This document shows, one piece after another, positions 1 through 10,142 of a DNA stretch of 64,000 nucleotides. The position numbers and the translations under genes are program-made. The stretch spans positions 1,302,001 through 1,366,000 of the forward strand of contig NZ_CP031115.1 in NCBI RefSeq assembly GCF_003568865.1, in the 5' to 3' direction. The stretch's first letter is position 1. Every line of letters starts with the position of its first letter. This DNA comes from Rubrobacter indicoceani. Its GTDB lineage: Bacteria; Actinomycetota; Rubrobacteria; Rubrobacterales; Rubrobacteraceae. The notes beneath the pieces were generated by a model that saw only the letters and a list, made by a program, of their open reading frames with translations, ran no database searches and was not told where the DNA came from.

Positions 1-2682
<2,682 letters not shown>

Positions 2683-2709
2683 TTTTCGTTGGGTTCAGTG
2701 CGCTATGTA

Positions 2710-2761
2710 GTTTTCAAAGGTTAGACCCTTTGCGTCGGTTCCGCCGGCGGGCTTTGAAAAC
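2710..2761 (+). other. Inverted repeat in the 23S-5S spacer, probable rRNA processing stem
   Basis: A perfect 10-base inverted repeat, GTTTTCAAAG at 2710-2719 and CTTTGAAAAC at 2752-2761, encloses a GC-rich inner loop. A second small hairpin (CTTTCA, TTTT, TGAAAG at 2775-2790) abuts the 5S gene. Stems in this spacer usually mark RNase processing sites for 23S 3' and 5S 5' maturation, which is the inferred role here. Confidence 0.5.
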
Positions 2762-2789
2762 CGAATATACAGTTCTTTCATTTTTGAAA

Positions 2790-2901
2790 GGGTGATGATA
2801 GCGGCGGGGATACACCTCTTCCCATTCCGAACAGAGTAGTTAAGCCCGCCCGCGCCGATGGTACTGCAGGGGCAACTTTGTGGGAGAGTAGGTCATCGCC
2901 C
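2790..2901 (+). rRNA. 5S ribosomal RNA
   Basis: It has the conserved core ttcccattccgaacagagta, gttaagcccgcc, gccgatggtactgc and gggagagtaggtc. The 5' GGGTGATGA pairs with the 3' TCATCGCCC to form helix I, which fixes the ends to within a few bases. It lies about 110 bases after the 23S gene, as in a standard bacterial rrn operon. A short T run (2903-2908) follows the last stem. Confidence 0.95.
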
Positions 2902-2932
2902 ATTTTTTATGCTCTGATCTGGTCTTTGTCTG

Positions 2933-2967
2933 CGCTCCTCTACCCGGCTTTTCGGGTAAGAGGGGCG
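2933..2967 (+). terminator. Strong hairpin after the rRNA operon, probable terminator
   Basis: The left arm cgctcctctacccg (2933-2946) pairs with the right arm cgggtaagaggggcg (2953-2967) around the loop GCTTTT, with one bulged A and one G-U pair. A moderately T-rich stretch (tagttgtttg) follows. It lies between 5S and the next gene, so termination of the rrn operon is the simplest reading. An attenuator in the leader of the downstream gene is the alternative. Confidence 0.55.
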
Positions 2968-3017
2968 TAGTTGTTTGTAGTGGGGTCAGGTTGTGATCTC
3001 AGGAAAGGAGCAGGAGT

Positions 3018-3386
3018 ATGGCGAACGGGAGCTTGAGTCAGGAGTTCGTGGATGGTCAGCGCGAGAAGCTTGAGGGCTTGAGGGCGCAACTGGAGCGGAT
3101 AATCTCGGGGATGCAGGAGGATGAGCAGGACCGCGCCGATCAGGAGAACGACGCGCAGTTCGACGGTGGCGACATGAGCCAGCAGATGTTCACCCGCGAG
3201 ATGGATGCGACCATCGGTGAGCAGTCCGAGGAGCGGCTGCGAGACGTGAAGCGCGCGCTCGAGAAGATAGACGAGGGAACCTACGGTATCTGTGAGGATA
3301 CCGGTGAGTCCATCCCGGAGGGTCGGCTCAAGGCAATACCCGAGGCGCTCCGCACCGTCGAAGCGCAGGAAAAGCTGGGGAGATAA
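3018..3386 (+). CDS. TraR/DksA-family protein with degenerate zinc finger
   Basis: A 122-residue protein of DksA/TraR length and layout: a long charged, probably coiled-coil N-terminal half (about residues 5-85), then the C-terminal signature GTYGICEDTGESIP, KAIPEA and EAQEKL. The family normally has two CxxC pairs holding zinc. Here only Cys92 of the first pair survives (C-E-D-T), and the second pair is replaced by T-V-E-A, so zinc binding is unlikely. DksA-type proteins bind the RNA polymerase secondary channel and modulate transcription, including rRNA promoters. That role is family knowledge, not proven here. The start is supported by AGGAGCAGGAG just upstream. It sits directly behind the rRNA operon. 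Confidence 0.85.
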   Translation: MANGSLSQEFVDGQREKLEGLRAQLERIISGMQEDEQDRADQENDAQFDGGDMSQQMFTREMDATIGEQSEERLRDVKRALEKIDEGTYGICEDTGESIPEGRLKAIPEALRTVEAQEKLGR

Positions 3387-3409
3387 CATCGCGTCCGGTG
3401 CGTCCCGCA

Positions 3410-3415
3410 TATAAT
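3410..3415 (+). promoter_or_regulatory. -10 element of a leaderless promoter for the ArsA-like gene
   Basis: A perfect TATAAT lies 7 bases before the ATG at 3423, so transcription would start at or next to the start codon. No Shine-Dalgarno sequence is present in the gap ctccacc, which agrees with leaderless translation. No convincing -35 box was seen. Confidence 0.55.
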
Positions 3416-3422
3416 CTCCACC

Positions 3423-4601
3423 ATGACTATGCGGACGATACTTTATACGGGCAAGGGCGGGGTCGGAAAGACGAGCGTTGCGGCGGCGACCGCGCTGAAG
3501 GCGGCGAAGGCTGGGAAAAAGATACTCGTCATGAGCACCGACCCGGCACACTCGCTCGCCGACGCCTTTGACTCACCGATAGGGCCTGATCCGCAGTTGA
3601 TGGCCCAGAACCTTTGGGCGCAGGAGATGGATCAGGGCCAGATTCTCGAAGAGAACTGGTCGGATATCCAGGGCTACGTCACCTCTCTCTTTGAGTGGCA
3701 GGGCGCGGATCAACTCGAAGCCGAAGAGCTGGCGATGTTCCCCGGCATGGACGAACTCTTCGGCCTGCTCATGATCCGGCGGCACCATCAGGAGGGCAAC
3801 TACGATGCCCTGATCGTGGACGCCGCCCCGACCGGGGAAACCCTGAAGCTCCTCAGTCTGCCGGATCAGATGAGCTGGTTTGTGGAGAAGATTCTGCCCG
3901 TGGAGCGACGCGTGGCGAAGGTCATTCGGCCGTTCGCCCGCTCGACAAAGAACCTGCCGCCCCTGCCGGAGGACAGCTTTTTCGGGGCTGTGAAACGCTT
4001 TTACGAGGCCGTCGCGAGCGTCGAGGATATCTTGACGGACAGCGAGAACGCCTCTATCCGGCTTGTCGCGAACGCGGAGAAGATGGTCATAGCAGAGGCG
4101 CGGCGGGCATACACTTACCTGAACCTCTACAGCTACGGGGTTGACGCGGTCGTGGTGAACCGGCTGTTGCCGGACTCCGTCTCCGACCCGTACTTCCGGG
4201 CATGGCGCGAGTCGCAGGCGCGTCACATGGAGACGATTAACGCTTCGTTCAGCCCTATCCCCATTCTTACCGCAAAGCTCTTTGACCGGGAGATGTTCGG
4301 CCTCGAAGCACTCTCGGAACTCTCGGAAGATGTGTTTGCGGACGATGAACCGCTGGATATGCTCTTCCGGGGTACGACGCACGATATAGTGAAGAACGGC
4401 GAGGGCTACGATGTGGTCTGGCACCTGCCGCTTGTCGAGAAGGAGAACGTGGACCTCTCAAAAAAGGGGGCGGAGCTCTCGGTGAAGGTCGGGAACTACA
4501 AGCGGAGCATCGTCCTGCCGGATTCGATGTCGCGGCTGGAGGCGGTCGGGGCTGGCGTGGAAGGCGAGAACCTGAAGGTGAGGCTCAGAGATGCCGGATA
4601 G
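3423..4601 (+). CDS. ArsA/GET3-family ATPase
   Basis: A 392-residue single-domain ArsA-type ATPase. The deviant Walker A GKGGVGKT is at residues 10-17, the switch motif STDPAHSLADAF at 38-49 and the signature VDAAPTGETLKLL at about 132-144. The last 70 residues resemble the HSP20-like C-terminal domain seen in many bacterial ArsA homologues. The arsenite pump ATPase has two fused halves and partner ArsB. Neither the second half nor any ars gene is present, so arsenic resistance is not indicated. A chaperone or targeting role is possible but unproven. The start at 3423 fits a TATAAT 7 bases upstream (leaderless). Two small genes follow, the first overlapping the stop. Confidence 0.9.
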   Translation: MTMRTILYTGKGGVGKTSVAAATALKAAKAGKKILVMSTDPAHSLADAFDSPIGPDPQLMAQNLWAQEMDQGQILEENWSDIQGYVTSLFEWQGADQLEAEELAMFPGMDELFGLLMIRRHHQEGNYDALIVDAAPTGETLKLLSLPDQMSWFVEKILPVERRVAKVIRPFARSTKNLPPLPEDSFFGAVKRFYEAVASVEDILTDSENASIRLVANAEKMVIAEARRAYTYLNLYSYGVDAVVVNRLLPDSVSDPYFRAWRESQARHMETINASFSPIPILTAKLFDREMFGLEALSELSEDVFADDEPLDMLFRGTTHDIVKNGEGYDVVWHLPLVEKENVDLSKKGAELSVKVGNYKRSIVLPDSMSRLEAVGAGVEGENLKVRLRDAG

Positions 4602-4809
4602 CGCGAAGAATCCCGCGAAGTACCCGCTGCTCGCGGCGACGGCGTATCTGCTCGTGCCGGGGGAACGCAGGAAGCGGGCTTCGGGCCACTTCAGGAAGGC
4701 CGGGTTCGAGGCTCTGAAGGGCGTAAACGCGCTCGCGAAGCCCGCAGGGCCGGAGGAAGGTTCGTCGGAAGCTAAACGTGGGCAGCGACAGAGCATCAGC
4801 ATAGATTAG
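4591..4809 (+). CDS. Small basic hypothetical protein overlapping the ArsA-like gene
   Basis: 72 residues, with the ATG lying inside the last codons of the ArsA-like ATPase (11-base overlap), a typical translationally coupled arrangement. The N-terminal half (PLLAATAYLLVPGERRKRAS) has a short hydrophobic segment followed by a basic patch, then FRKAGFEALKGVNAL, which may form an amphipathic helix. The tail is Gln/Ser-rich. I do not recognise a family. Its reality is supported by the overlap, the codon-level GC pattern and lack of a better frame. It could be an accessory of the ATPase; no function is assigned. Confidence 0.55.
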   Translation: MPDSAKNPAKYPLLAATAYLLVPGERRKRASGHFRKAGFEALKGVNALAKPAGPEEGSSEAKRGQRQSISID

Positions 4810-4833
4810 AGATCCGAGGATGTGAGGGATCAC

Positions 4834-5034
4834 ATGGCGAAAGGTGCGATCAAGATAGTCAGGGAGACCGTCGTTCGGGAGGCCGTACCGGCTGCAAAGG
4901 CGATGGTTACGGTCGTCAAGAGGCACGGCAGCCGGATGTTCCAGGACTGGACAAAGGAGTACGGCAAAGAGCGCAAAAAAGTCACTAGGAACATCGGCGA
5001 TCCGAAGAACGACGGCGACCAGAAAAGCCTCTAG
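4834..5034 (+). CDS. Small lysine-rich hypothetical protein
   Basis: 66 residues beginning [12 protein letters not shown], rich in Lys/Arg, with a mostly helical look and a charged, disordered tail ([19 protein letters not shown]). An in-frame GTG lies 12 bases earlier (4822), but the ATG at 4834 has GTGAGGG 5-10 bases before it and is preferred. It follows the previous small gene by 24 bases and probably shares its transcript with the ArsA-like ATPase. No family recognised. Confidence 0.5.
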   Translation: MAKGAIKIVRETVVREAVPAAKAMVTVVKRHGSRMFQDWTKEYGKERKKVTRNIGDPKNDGDQKSL

Positions 5035-5084
5035 AGCAGATCGCGGCGACGAGTTGCAAAGTCAGAATTTCAAGAGGGAGAGAG

Positions 5085-5993
5085 ATGACCGATACGATCG
5101 AGAACGGTAACGGAACGACGAGCACGTTCCGGGTGAAGAGCGGGATGGCGCGGATGCTCAAGGGCGGGGTTATCATGGACGTGGTGAACGCGGAGCAGGC
5201 GAAGATAGCCGAGGCCTCCGGCGCGGTCGCGGTGATGGCCCTGGAGCGCGTCCCGGCAGATATCCGGGCCGAGGGCGGCGTCTCGCGGATGAGCGATCCG
5301 GAGATGATCCTGGGCATCCAAGAGGTTGTTTCGATCCCGGTGATGGCGAAGGCCCGCATCGGCCACTTTGTCGAGGCGCAGGTTCTGGAGGCGCTGGAGG
5401 TGGACTACATCGATGAGTCCGAAGTCCTGACCCCCGCCGACGAGGCGAACCACATAGACAAGCACGGCTTCGGGGTGCCGTTCGTCTGCGGGGCGACGAA
5501 CCTCGGAGAAGCGCTCCGGCGCATCGGCGAGGGCGCGGCGATGATCCGGTCGAAAGGCGAGGCCGGAACGGGGAACGTGGTGGAGGCGACGCGGCACATG
5601 CGGGCCATCCGGGGCGGCATCAAACGCCTCGCGACGCTGGATGCCAACGAGACCATGGCCGAAGCCAAGAACCTCGGTGCGCCTTACGAGCTGGTGAAGC
5701 ACATCGCCCAGACGGGAGAACTCCCGGTCGTGCTGTTCACGGCGGGTGGCATCGCGACCCCGGCCGACGCGGCGATGATGATGCAGCTCGGGGCCGACGG
5801 CGTCTTTGTCGGGAGCGGCATCTTCAAGAGCGGCGACCCGGCAAAGCGGGCCGAAGCGATCGTCCGAGCGACCACGAACTTCCGCGACGCAAAGGCCATC
5901 GCGGAGGTGAGCAAGGGGCTCGGAGAGGCGATGGTCGGGCGCACGACCACCGACATGCCCGACTCCGAACGCCTCGCAACGCGCGGCTGGTAA
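5085..5993 (+). CDS. pdxS: Pyridoxal 5'-phosphate synthase, lyase subunit PdxS
   Basis: 302 residues, the usual PdxS length. This TIM-barrel subunit makes pyridoxal 5'-phosphate from ribose 5-phosphate, glyceraldehyde 3-phosphate and ammonia delivered by PdxT. Clear family motifs are seen: [14 protein letters not shown] near 26-39, [14 protein letters not shown] at 52-65, [10 protein letters not shown] with the first catalytic Lys at 89, and [13 protein letters not shown] with the second Lys at 157. The C-terminal [16 protein letters not shown] is also typical. The ATG is preceded by GAGGGAGAG. pdxT starts immediately after the stop codon, so the two subunits are co-translated. Confidence 0.98.
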   Translation: MTDTIENGNGTTSTFRVKSGMARMLKGGVIMDVVNAEQAKIAEASGAVAVMALERVPADIRAEGGVSRMSDPEMILGIQEVVSIPVMAKARIGHFVEAQVLEALEVDYIDESEVLTPADEANHIDKHGFGVPFVCGATNLGEALRRIGEGAAMIRSKGEAGTGNVVEATRHMRAIRGGIKRLATLDANETMAEAKNLGAPYELVKHIAQTGELPVVLFTAGGIATPADAAMMMQLGADGVFVGSGIFKSGDPAKRAEAIVRATTNFRDAKAIAEVSKGLGEAMVGRTTTDMPDSERLATRGW

Positions 5994-6578
5994 GTGGATA
6001 ACGAAAAGAAACGGATAGGCGTCCTCGCGCTTCAGGGAGCGGTCCGGGAGCACCTCGACATCCTCCGCTCCCTCGGCGTCGAACCCGTCGAAGTCCGGGA
6101 CCACGACGACCTCGAAGACCTCGATGGTCTTATAATACCGGGTGGGGAATCAACGGCGATCGGCAAGATGCTGGTCGAGTCGGGGATGCTGGACTCCATA
6201 CGCACGTTCTTTTACGGGGGCGGGGCGGTGTGGGGGACGTGCGCCGGGATGGTGCTCGCCTCTTCTACCACGACGGGCGAGCGGCTGCCGCTGCTCGGCC
6301 TGATGAACGCAATGGTCGAGCGCAACGGCTTCGGGACGCAGGTCTATTCATTTGAGGCGGACCTTGACGTGGAGGGGATGGACGAGCCGTTCACCGGGGT
6401 CTTTATCCGTGCGCCGTACTTCGACATGGTCGGGCCGGGCGTGGAGGTCATGGCCGAGCACGACGGTAAAATAGTCGCTGCAACCGGGGAGAACATCCTT
6501 GTAACGGCGTTTCACCCGGAGCTCACGGACGATGTAAGATTTCACAGATACTTTATAGAGGAGGTCTGTAAAGAATGA
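5994..6578 (+). CDS. pdxT: Pyridoxal 5'-phosphate synthase, glutaminase subunit PdxT
   Basis: 194 residues, a class I glutamine amidotransferase that supplies ammonia to PdxS. Visible motifs are [13 protein letters not shown] at 9-21, [13 protein letters not shown] at 48-60, the nucleophile Cys83 in WGTCAGMV, and His174/Glu176 in AFHPEL completing the triad. The GTG start follows the pdxS stop with no gap. The stop overlaps the ATG of the YebC gene by four bases (ATGA). Confidence 0.97.
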   Translation: MDNEKKRIGVLALQGAVREHLDILRSLGVEPVEVRDHDDLEDLDGLIIPGGESTAIGKMLVESGMLDSIRTFFYGGGAVWGTCAGMVLASSTTTGERLPLLGLMNAMVERNGFGTQVYSFEADLDVEGMDEPFTGVFIRAPYFDMVGPGVEVMAEHDGKIVAATGENILVTAFHPELTDDVRFHRYFIEEVCKE

Positions 6579-7327
6579 GTGGACATTCCAAGTGGTCAAC
6601 GATAAAGCGTAAAAAGGGCGCGGCCGATGCCAAGCGGGGCGCGCTCTTCGGCAAGCTCTCCCGCGCCATAACCGTCGCCGCGAAAGAGGGCGGCGGCGAC
6701 CCGGAGATGAACCCGAACCTCTCGCTTGCGGTGCAGAAGGCCAAAGACGCCAACATGCCGAATGACAACATAGACCGCGCTATCGCCAAAGGAACCGGGT
6801 CGGGCTCGGACGGCTCCGAGTACGAAGCCATCACCTACGAGGGCTACGCGCCGGGCGGCGTCGCGGTGCTGGTGGACGTGCTGACCGACAACCGCAACCG
6901 TACCGCCTCGGACGTAAGGTTTATCTTCACCAAAAACGGCGGCAAGCTCGGGACGAGCGGGTCGGTCGCCTACATGTTCGACCGGAAGGGCGTGATCATG
7001 GTCCCGGCGGACGGCCTCGACGAAGACGAGCTCATGCTCGTCGCGCTCGACACCGGGGCCGAGGATGTGGTTCGGGAGAACGACTACTTTCGCGTAACCA
7101 CCGAAGCCACCGACTTCATGGCCGTCCGGCAGGGTCTTGCCGAAGCCGGGATAACCTGCGAGGACGCCAGCCTCTCGATGGAGCCGCAGAACACGGTAGA
7201 CCTCGACGCTTCTACCGCGAAGCAGACCCTCCGTCTAATAGACGCCCTGGAAGAAAACGATGACGTACAGGAAGTCTTCGCCAACTTCGATGTAAGCGAG
7301 GAAGTCATGGCTGAGGTAGCGGGGTAG
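6575..7327 (+). CDS. yebC: YebC/PmpR-family protein
   Basis: 250 residues with the family start [18 protein letters not shown] and the conserved [14 protein letters not shown] near 67-80 and [19 protein letters not shown] near 89-107. The family includes DNA-binding regulators (PmpR), and members have been linked to translation of difficult sequences. The exact role here cannot be told from sequence. The start overlaps the pdxT stop (ATGA), so it is in the pdxST operon. In many bacteria yebC instead sits beside ruvC; here ruvCAB is 13 kb away. Confidence 0.95.
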   Translation: MSGHSKWSTIKRKKGAADAKRGALFGKLSRAITVAAKEGGGDPEMNPNLSLAVQKAKDANMPNDNIDRAIAKGTGSGSDGSEYEAITYEGYAPGGVAVLVDVLTDNRNRTASDVRFIFTKNGGKLGTSGSVAYMFDRKGVIMVPADGLDEDELMLVALDTGAEDVVRENDYFRVTTEATDFMAVRQGLAEAGITCEDASLSMEPQNTVDLDASTAKQTLRLIDALEENDDVQEVFANFDVSEEVMAEVAG

Positions 7328-7374
7328 TTTTTACAACAGGTGGGTACACCGATGCAGGGTCGAAAAGTACACTA

Positions 7375-7959
7375 ATGCATCTGGCGAACACTGCATTAGA
7401 AGAGGTAGATGGATTACGCTTTCGCCTCGTCGCTGAACAGGAGCTTAGACTCGGTGACCACGCGGCTATCTCAGCCTTACTGATTACTGCTTTCCCAAAA
7501 CACGTAGAGATCTTTCGTACAGCCTCGTGGTACCCCGGGCGGCCAGACTATCGTCTGTGGATAGAAGGCTCGGATGGCGCACTGGTGGCCCACCTCAACT
7601 TCGAGCAGCGTTCAGTCAGCGTTGGTGATAAAGAAATAATGATCGCTGGCGTGGGAGGGGTCGCAACACGTCCGGATCTACAGGGAAAGGGTTTGGGAAA
7701 AAGGTTGATGGTCGAATTGCGGCGTGTCTTGATAGAAGAGACGCTGGTCGGCTTTGGGTATCTGGGCTGCCGGGAAGAGGTCGTCGGCTTTTACGAACGT
7801 GCTGGCTGGCGCAGAATCGACCAGGAGACATGGGAGATAGACCCTGCTACCGGGAGACGGACGTTCTCTATAGGCCCGAACCTGATCCTACCTGCGAACT
7901 CACTGCTCTTGGACTGGCCTGGCGCGGGTACGATAGACCTTCGAGGGATGTGGTGGTAG
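7375..7959 (+). CDS. GNAT acyltransferase resembling NodA/AAC(2') proteins
   Basis: 194 residues with a GNAT core: GVGGVATRPDLQGKGLGKRL (about 97-116) is the acetyl-CoA pyrophosphate-binding region, and GYLGCREEVVGFYERAGW matches GNAT motif B. The layout around SWYPGRPDYRLWIEG and the end LDWPGAGTIDLRGMWW recalls NodA N-acyltransferases and, less closely, aminoglycoside 2'-N-acetyltransferases. The substrate is unknown. Base use differs from neighbours: AT-richer, with at least three TTA codons (for example in GCATTAGAA), which are rare around it. This suggests recent acquisition. No good ribosome-binding site precedes the ATG, so the start is uncertain. Confidence 0.8.
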   Translation: MHLANTALEEVDGLRFRLVAEQELRLGDHAAISALLITAFPKHVEIFRTASWYPGRPDYRLWIEGSDGALVAHLNFEQRSVSVGDKEIMIAGVGGVATRPDLQGKGLGKRLMVELRRVLIEETLVGFGYLGCREEVVGFYERAGWRRIDQETWEIDPATGRRTFSIGPNLILPANSLLLDWPGAGTIDLRGMWW

Positions 7960-8055
7960 CAGCAACAGCCGCACTCCGGAATCGTGACCCGGACTTCAGA
8001 CTACATCGTGGCTTTCCTGTAAACAGACCTATGCCGCTGCGCTAAGAGGAGACGA

Positions 8056-8631
8056 GTGAAATTCCCGACCGTAGAACTACGTCTGCCCGATTGGGTCTCC
8101 GGTGTCGTTTCGGGGGATCGAGCCTATCCTGACTCCGAATCCAAGATGAACTTGGCCGTCGAGCTTGCGCGCAGGAACGTGGAGCGCGGGACGGGCGGGC
8201 CGTTCGGGGCGGCGATATTCGATCGGAAGACGGGGAGGCTCGTGGCGCCGGGGGTGAACCTCGTTACGAGCGCGAACTGTTCGGTGGCGCACGCGGAGAT
8301 GGTTGCGATCATGATCGCGCAGAAGGTCGAGGAGACGTTCGACCTCGGCTCTGGTGAGCGGGATTTCGTGCTCTACACTTCGACGGAGCCGTGTGCGATG
8401 TGTCTCGGGGCGGTTCCGTGGAGCGGCGTGAGGCATCTGGTCTGCGCGGCGAGGGACGGGGATGCCCGGGCCGTCGGCTTCGATGAGGGCACGAAGGCCG
8501 AGAACTGGGAGAGAGCCCTCGCCGAACGCGGCATCACGGTAGCCCGGGACGTGCTGCGCGAGGAAGCCGCAGAAGTACTTCGGTTCTACATCGAGCGCGG
8601 CGGAAAGCTCTACAACTCCCGCGAAGGCTGA
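8056..8631 (+). CDS. Nucleoside/guanine deaminase-like zinc enzyme (cytidine-deaminase fold)
   Basis: 191 residues of the CDA-fold deaminase family. The zinc and catalytic motif His79-Ala-Glu81 (VAHAEMVAI) and the Cys pair Cys113-Cys116 in EPCAMCLGAV are intact, and GGPFGAAIFD at 47-56 is typical of GuaD-like enzymes. The enzyme would hydrolyse guanine to xanthine plus ammonia, feeding the xanthine dehydrogenase encoded just downstream. Guanine is favoured over other bases only because of this context. The GTG start has AGAGGAGACGA upstream. A separate promoter lies between this gene and the xanthine dehydrogenase genes. Confidence 0.85.
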   Translation: MKFPTVELRLPDWVSGVVSGDRAYPDSESKMNLAVELARRNVERGTGGPFGAAIFDRKTGRLVAPGVNLVTSANCSVAHAEMVAIMIAQKVEETFDLGSGERDFVLYTSTEPCAMCLGAVPWSGVRHLVCAARDGDARAVGFDEGTKAENWERALAERGITVARDVLREEAAEVLRFYIERGGKLYNSREG

Positions 8632-8651
8632 GTGCTCTGTGCGGTCGGCCA

Positions 8652-8681
8652 TTGACAGCCCCCGAGCCGTTTGCGTATCCT
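8652..8681 (+). promoter_or_regulatory. Sigma-70-type promoter for the purine degradation operon
   Basis: TTGACA at 8652-8657 and TATCCT at 8676-8681 are separated by 18 bases, the best consensus promoter seen in the window. Transcription would start near 8688, leaving a leader of about 110 bases before the TTG start at 8797. The leader contains a GGCGG-TTT-CCGCC hairpin (8765-8777) and a CTCCTC (8751-8756) complementary to GAGGAG (8785-8790) in the ribosome-binding site. Confidence 0.65.
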
Positions 8682-8796
8682 CCCACGAAAGATACACGGG
8701 AGAGAGGGAGAAGGCGCGCACCGGGCTAGCGGGCGATCACCTGGCCGGATCTCCTCACGACGACGGCGGTTTCCGCCTTCACGAGAGGAGGAGCAC

Positions 8797-9666
8797 TTGG
8801 AGTTCCTGCAACCCGAGACTCTTGCCGAGTCTCTGGATATGAAAGCCGCCCACCCGGACGCCCGTCCCATCGCCGGCGGCACCGATTTTATGGTCGAGAT
8901 GAACTTCGACCGAGCCCGGCCCGACAGGATAATAGACCTTTCGCGCCTGGAAGAACTGCGCGGATGGTCGGCCCGGAACGAAACGCTTCGCATCGGGGCC
9001 GGGGTTACGTACACGGACCTTGTCCACGAACTTTCGGACGGGCTCCCCGGCCTCGCTATGGCTTCAAGAATGGTGGGATCGCCGCAGATCAGGAACAGGG
9101 GAACCGTCGGCGGAAACCTCGGCACCGCGTCTCCGGCCGGCGACGGTCTACCGCCACTCTACGCCTCCGACGCCATTATAGAAGTCGCCTCCGTGAGGGG
9201 CACGAGGCAGATGCCCGTATCCGATTTTATCACCGGACCCAAACGAAACGCCCTCGAACCGGACGAGCTTCTATGCGCGTTTCACGTCCGGAAAGCAAAC
9301 GGGCCGCAGCAGTATGCCAAGGTCGGGGCGAGAAACGCCATGGTTATAGCCGTCTGCTCGCTGGGTCTCGCACTTCACCCCGAACGCGGCAAGGTCGGGG
9401 CGTGTATCGGCTCGGCAGGCCCGACCCCGATAAGGGCGACAGACGCCGAATCCTTTATCGAGGGCGTTATATCCGAAGGCGACCTCTGGCAGCGTCGCAA
9501 AGATCTCCCCACCTCGGCAACCTGGCGCTTCGGAGAGCTTGTAGCGGCCGCAGCGAAGCCTGTAGACGATGTTCGCGGTACGGCGGCCTACCGGAGGCAC
9601 GCCGTCGGGGTCCTTGCGAGGCGGACTCTTCTGTGGGTCTGGAACGAATACCGGGGGGAAAGATAA
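8797..9666 (+). CDS. Xanthine dehydrogenase, FAD-binding subunit
   Basis: 289 residues of the CoxM/XdhB (PucC-like) FAD subunit of molybdenum hydroxylases. It starts MEFLQPETLAESL and has ARPIAGGTDFMVEM near 24-37, the first FAD-binding loop. The second loop is IRNRGTVGGNLGTASPAGD, and the C-terminal CO-dehydrogenase flavoprotein domain follows. It passes electrons from the iron-sulfur subunit to NAD or another acceptor. The reading frame is open for another 42 codons upstream, but the TTG at 8797 directly follows GAGAGGAGGAGCAC and gives the family's normal N-terminus. The stop overlaps the next ATG (TAATG). Subunit letters differ between organisms, so no symbol is given. Confidence 0.92.
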   Translation: MEFLQPETLAESLDMKAAHPDARPIAGGTDFMVEMNFDRARPDRIIDLSRLEELRGWSARNETLRIGAGVTYTDLVHELSDGLPGLAMASRMVGSPQIRNRGTVGGNLGTASPAGDGLPPLYASDAIIEVASVRGTRQMPVSDFITGPKRNALEPDELLCAFHVRKANGPQQYAKVGARNAMVIAVCSLGLALHPERGKVGACIGSAGPTPIRATDAESFIEGVISEGDLWQRRKDLPTSATWRFGELVAAAAKPVDDVRGTAAYRRHAVGVLARRTLLWVWNEYRGER

Positions 9667-10142
9667 TGCGGCTGAACTGCACCGTAAACGGAGAGCCCAG
9701 GCAAGTGGACGACGTGTGGCCCGGCGAGAGCCTCCTGAACGTCCTGCGCGACCGCCTGAAGCTCCCCGGCTCCAAAAACGCCTGCGAACAGGGCGAGTGC
9801 GGCTCCTGCTCGGTGTACCTCGACGGTGTACTCGCCTGTTCCTGCCTTGTTCTCGCCGGGCAGGCCGGGGGCCGCGCCATCGTGACCGTCGAAGGTATCG
9901 CACACAAAGACCGCGAACTCCACCCCGTGCAGGAGGCCTTTGTCGAGGCCGGCGCCGTGCAGTGCGGCTTCTGCACTCCCGGCTTTATCGTCGCCACCCA
10001 CGACCTCCTGACCCGCAACCGGCATCCCTCGGAACCGGAGATCCGCGAAGCCCTCGCCGGAAACCTCTGCCGCTGCACCGGCTACCAGAAGATAATCTCC
10101 GCCGTCAGACTCGCCGCCTCTAAGATGGAGCATACGGTTTGA
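9666..10142 (+). CDS. Xanthine dehydrogenase, [2Fe-2S] subunit
   Basis: 158 residues of the CoxS/XdhC (PucE-like) small subunit. The N-terminal plant-ferredoxin-type cluster motif is CEQGECGSCSVYLDG, with its fourth Cys in ACSC. The C-terminal cluster motif is CGFCTPGFI followed by LCRCTGY. Both [2Fe-2S] sites therefore have their expected cysteines. It transfers electrons from the molybdopterin subunit to the FAD subunit. The ATG overlaps the preceding stop by one base. The stop TGA overlaps the TTG of the next gene (TTGA), placing it in the same operon. Confidence 0.95.
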   Translation: MRLNCTVNGEPRQVDDVWPGESLLNVLRDRLKLPGSKNACEQGECGSCSVYLDGVLACSCLVLAGQAGGRAIVTVEGIAHKDRELHPVQEAFVEAGAVQCGFCTPGFIVATHDLLTRNRHPSEPEIREALAGNLCRCTGYQKIISAVRLAASKMEHTV

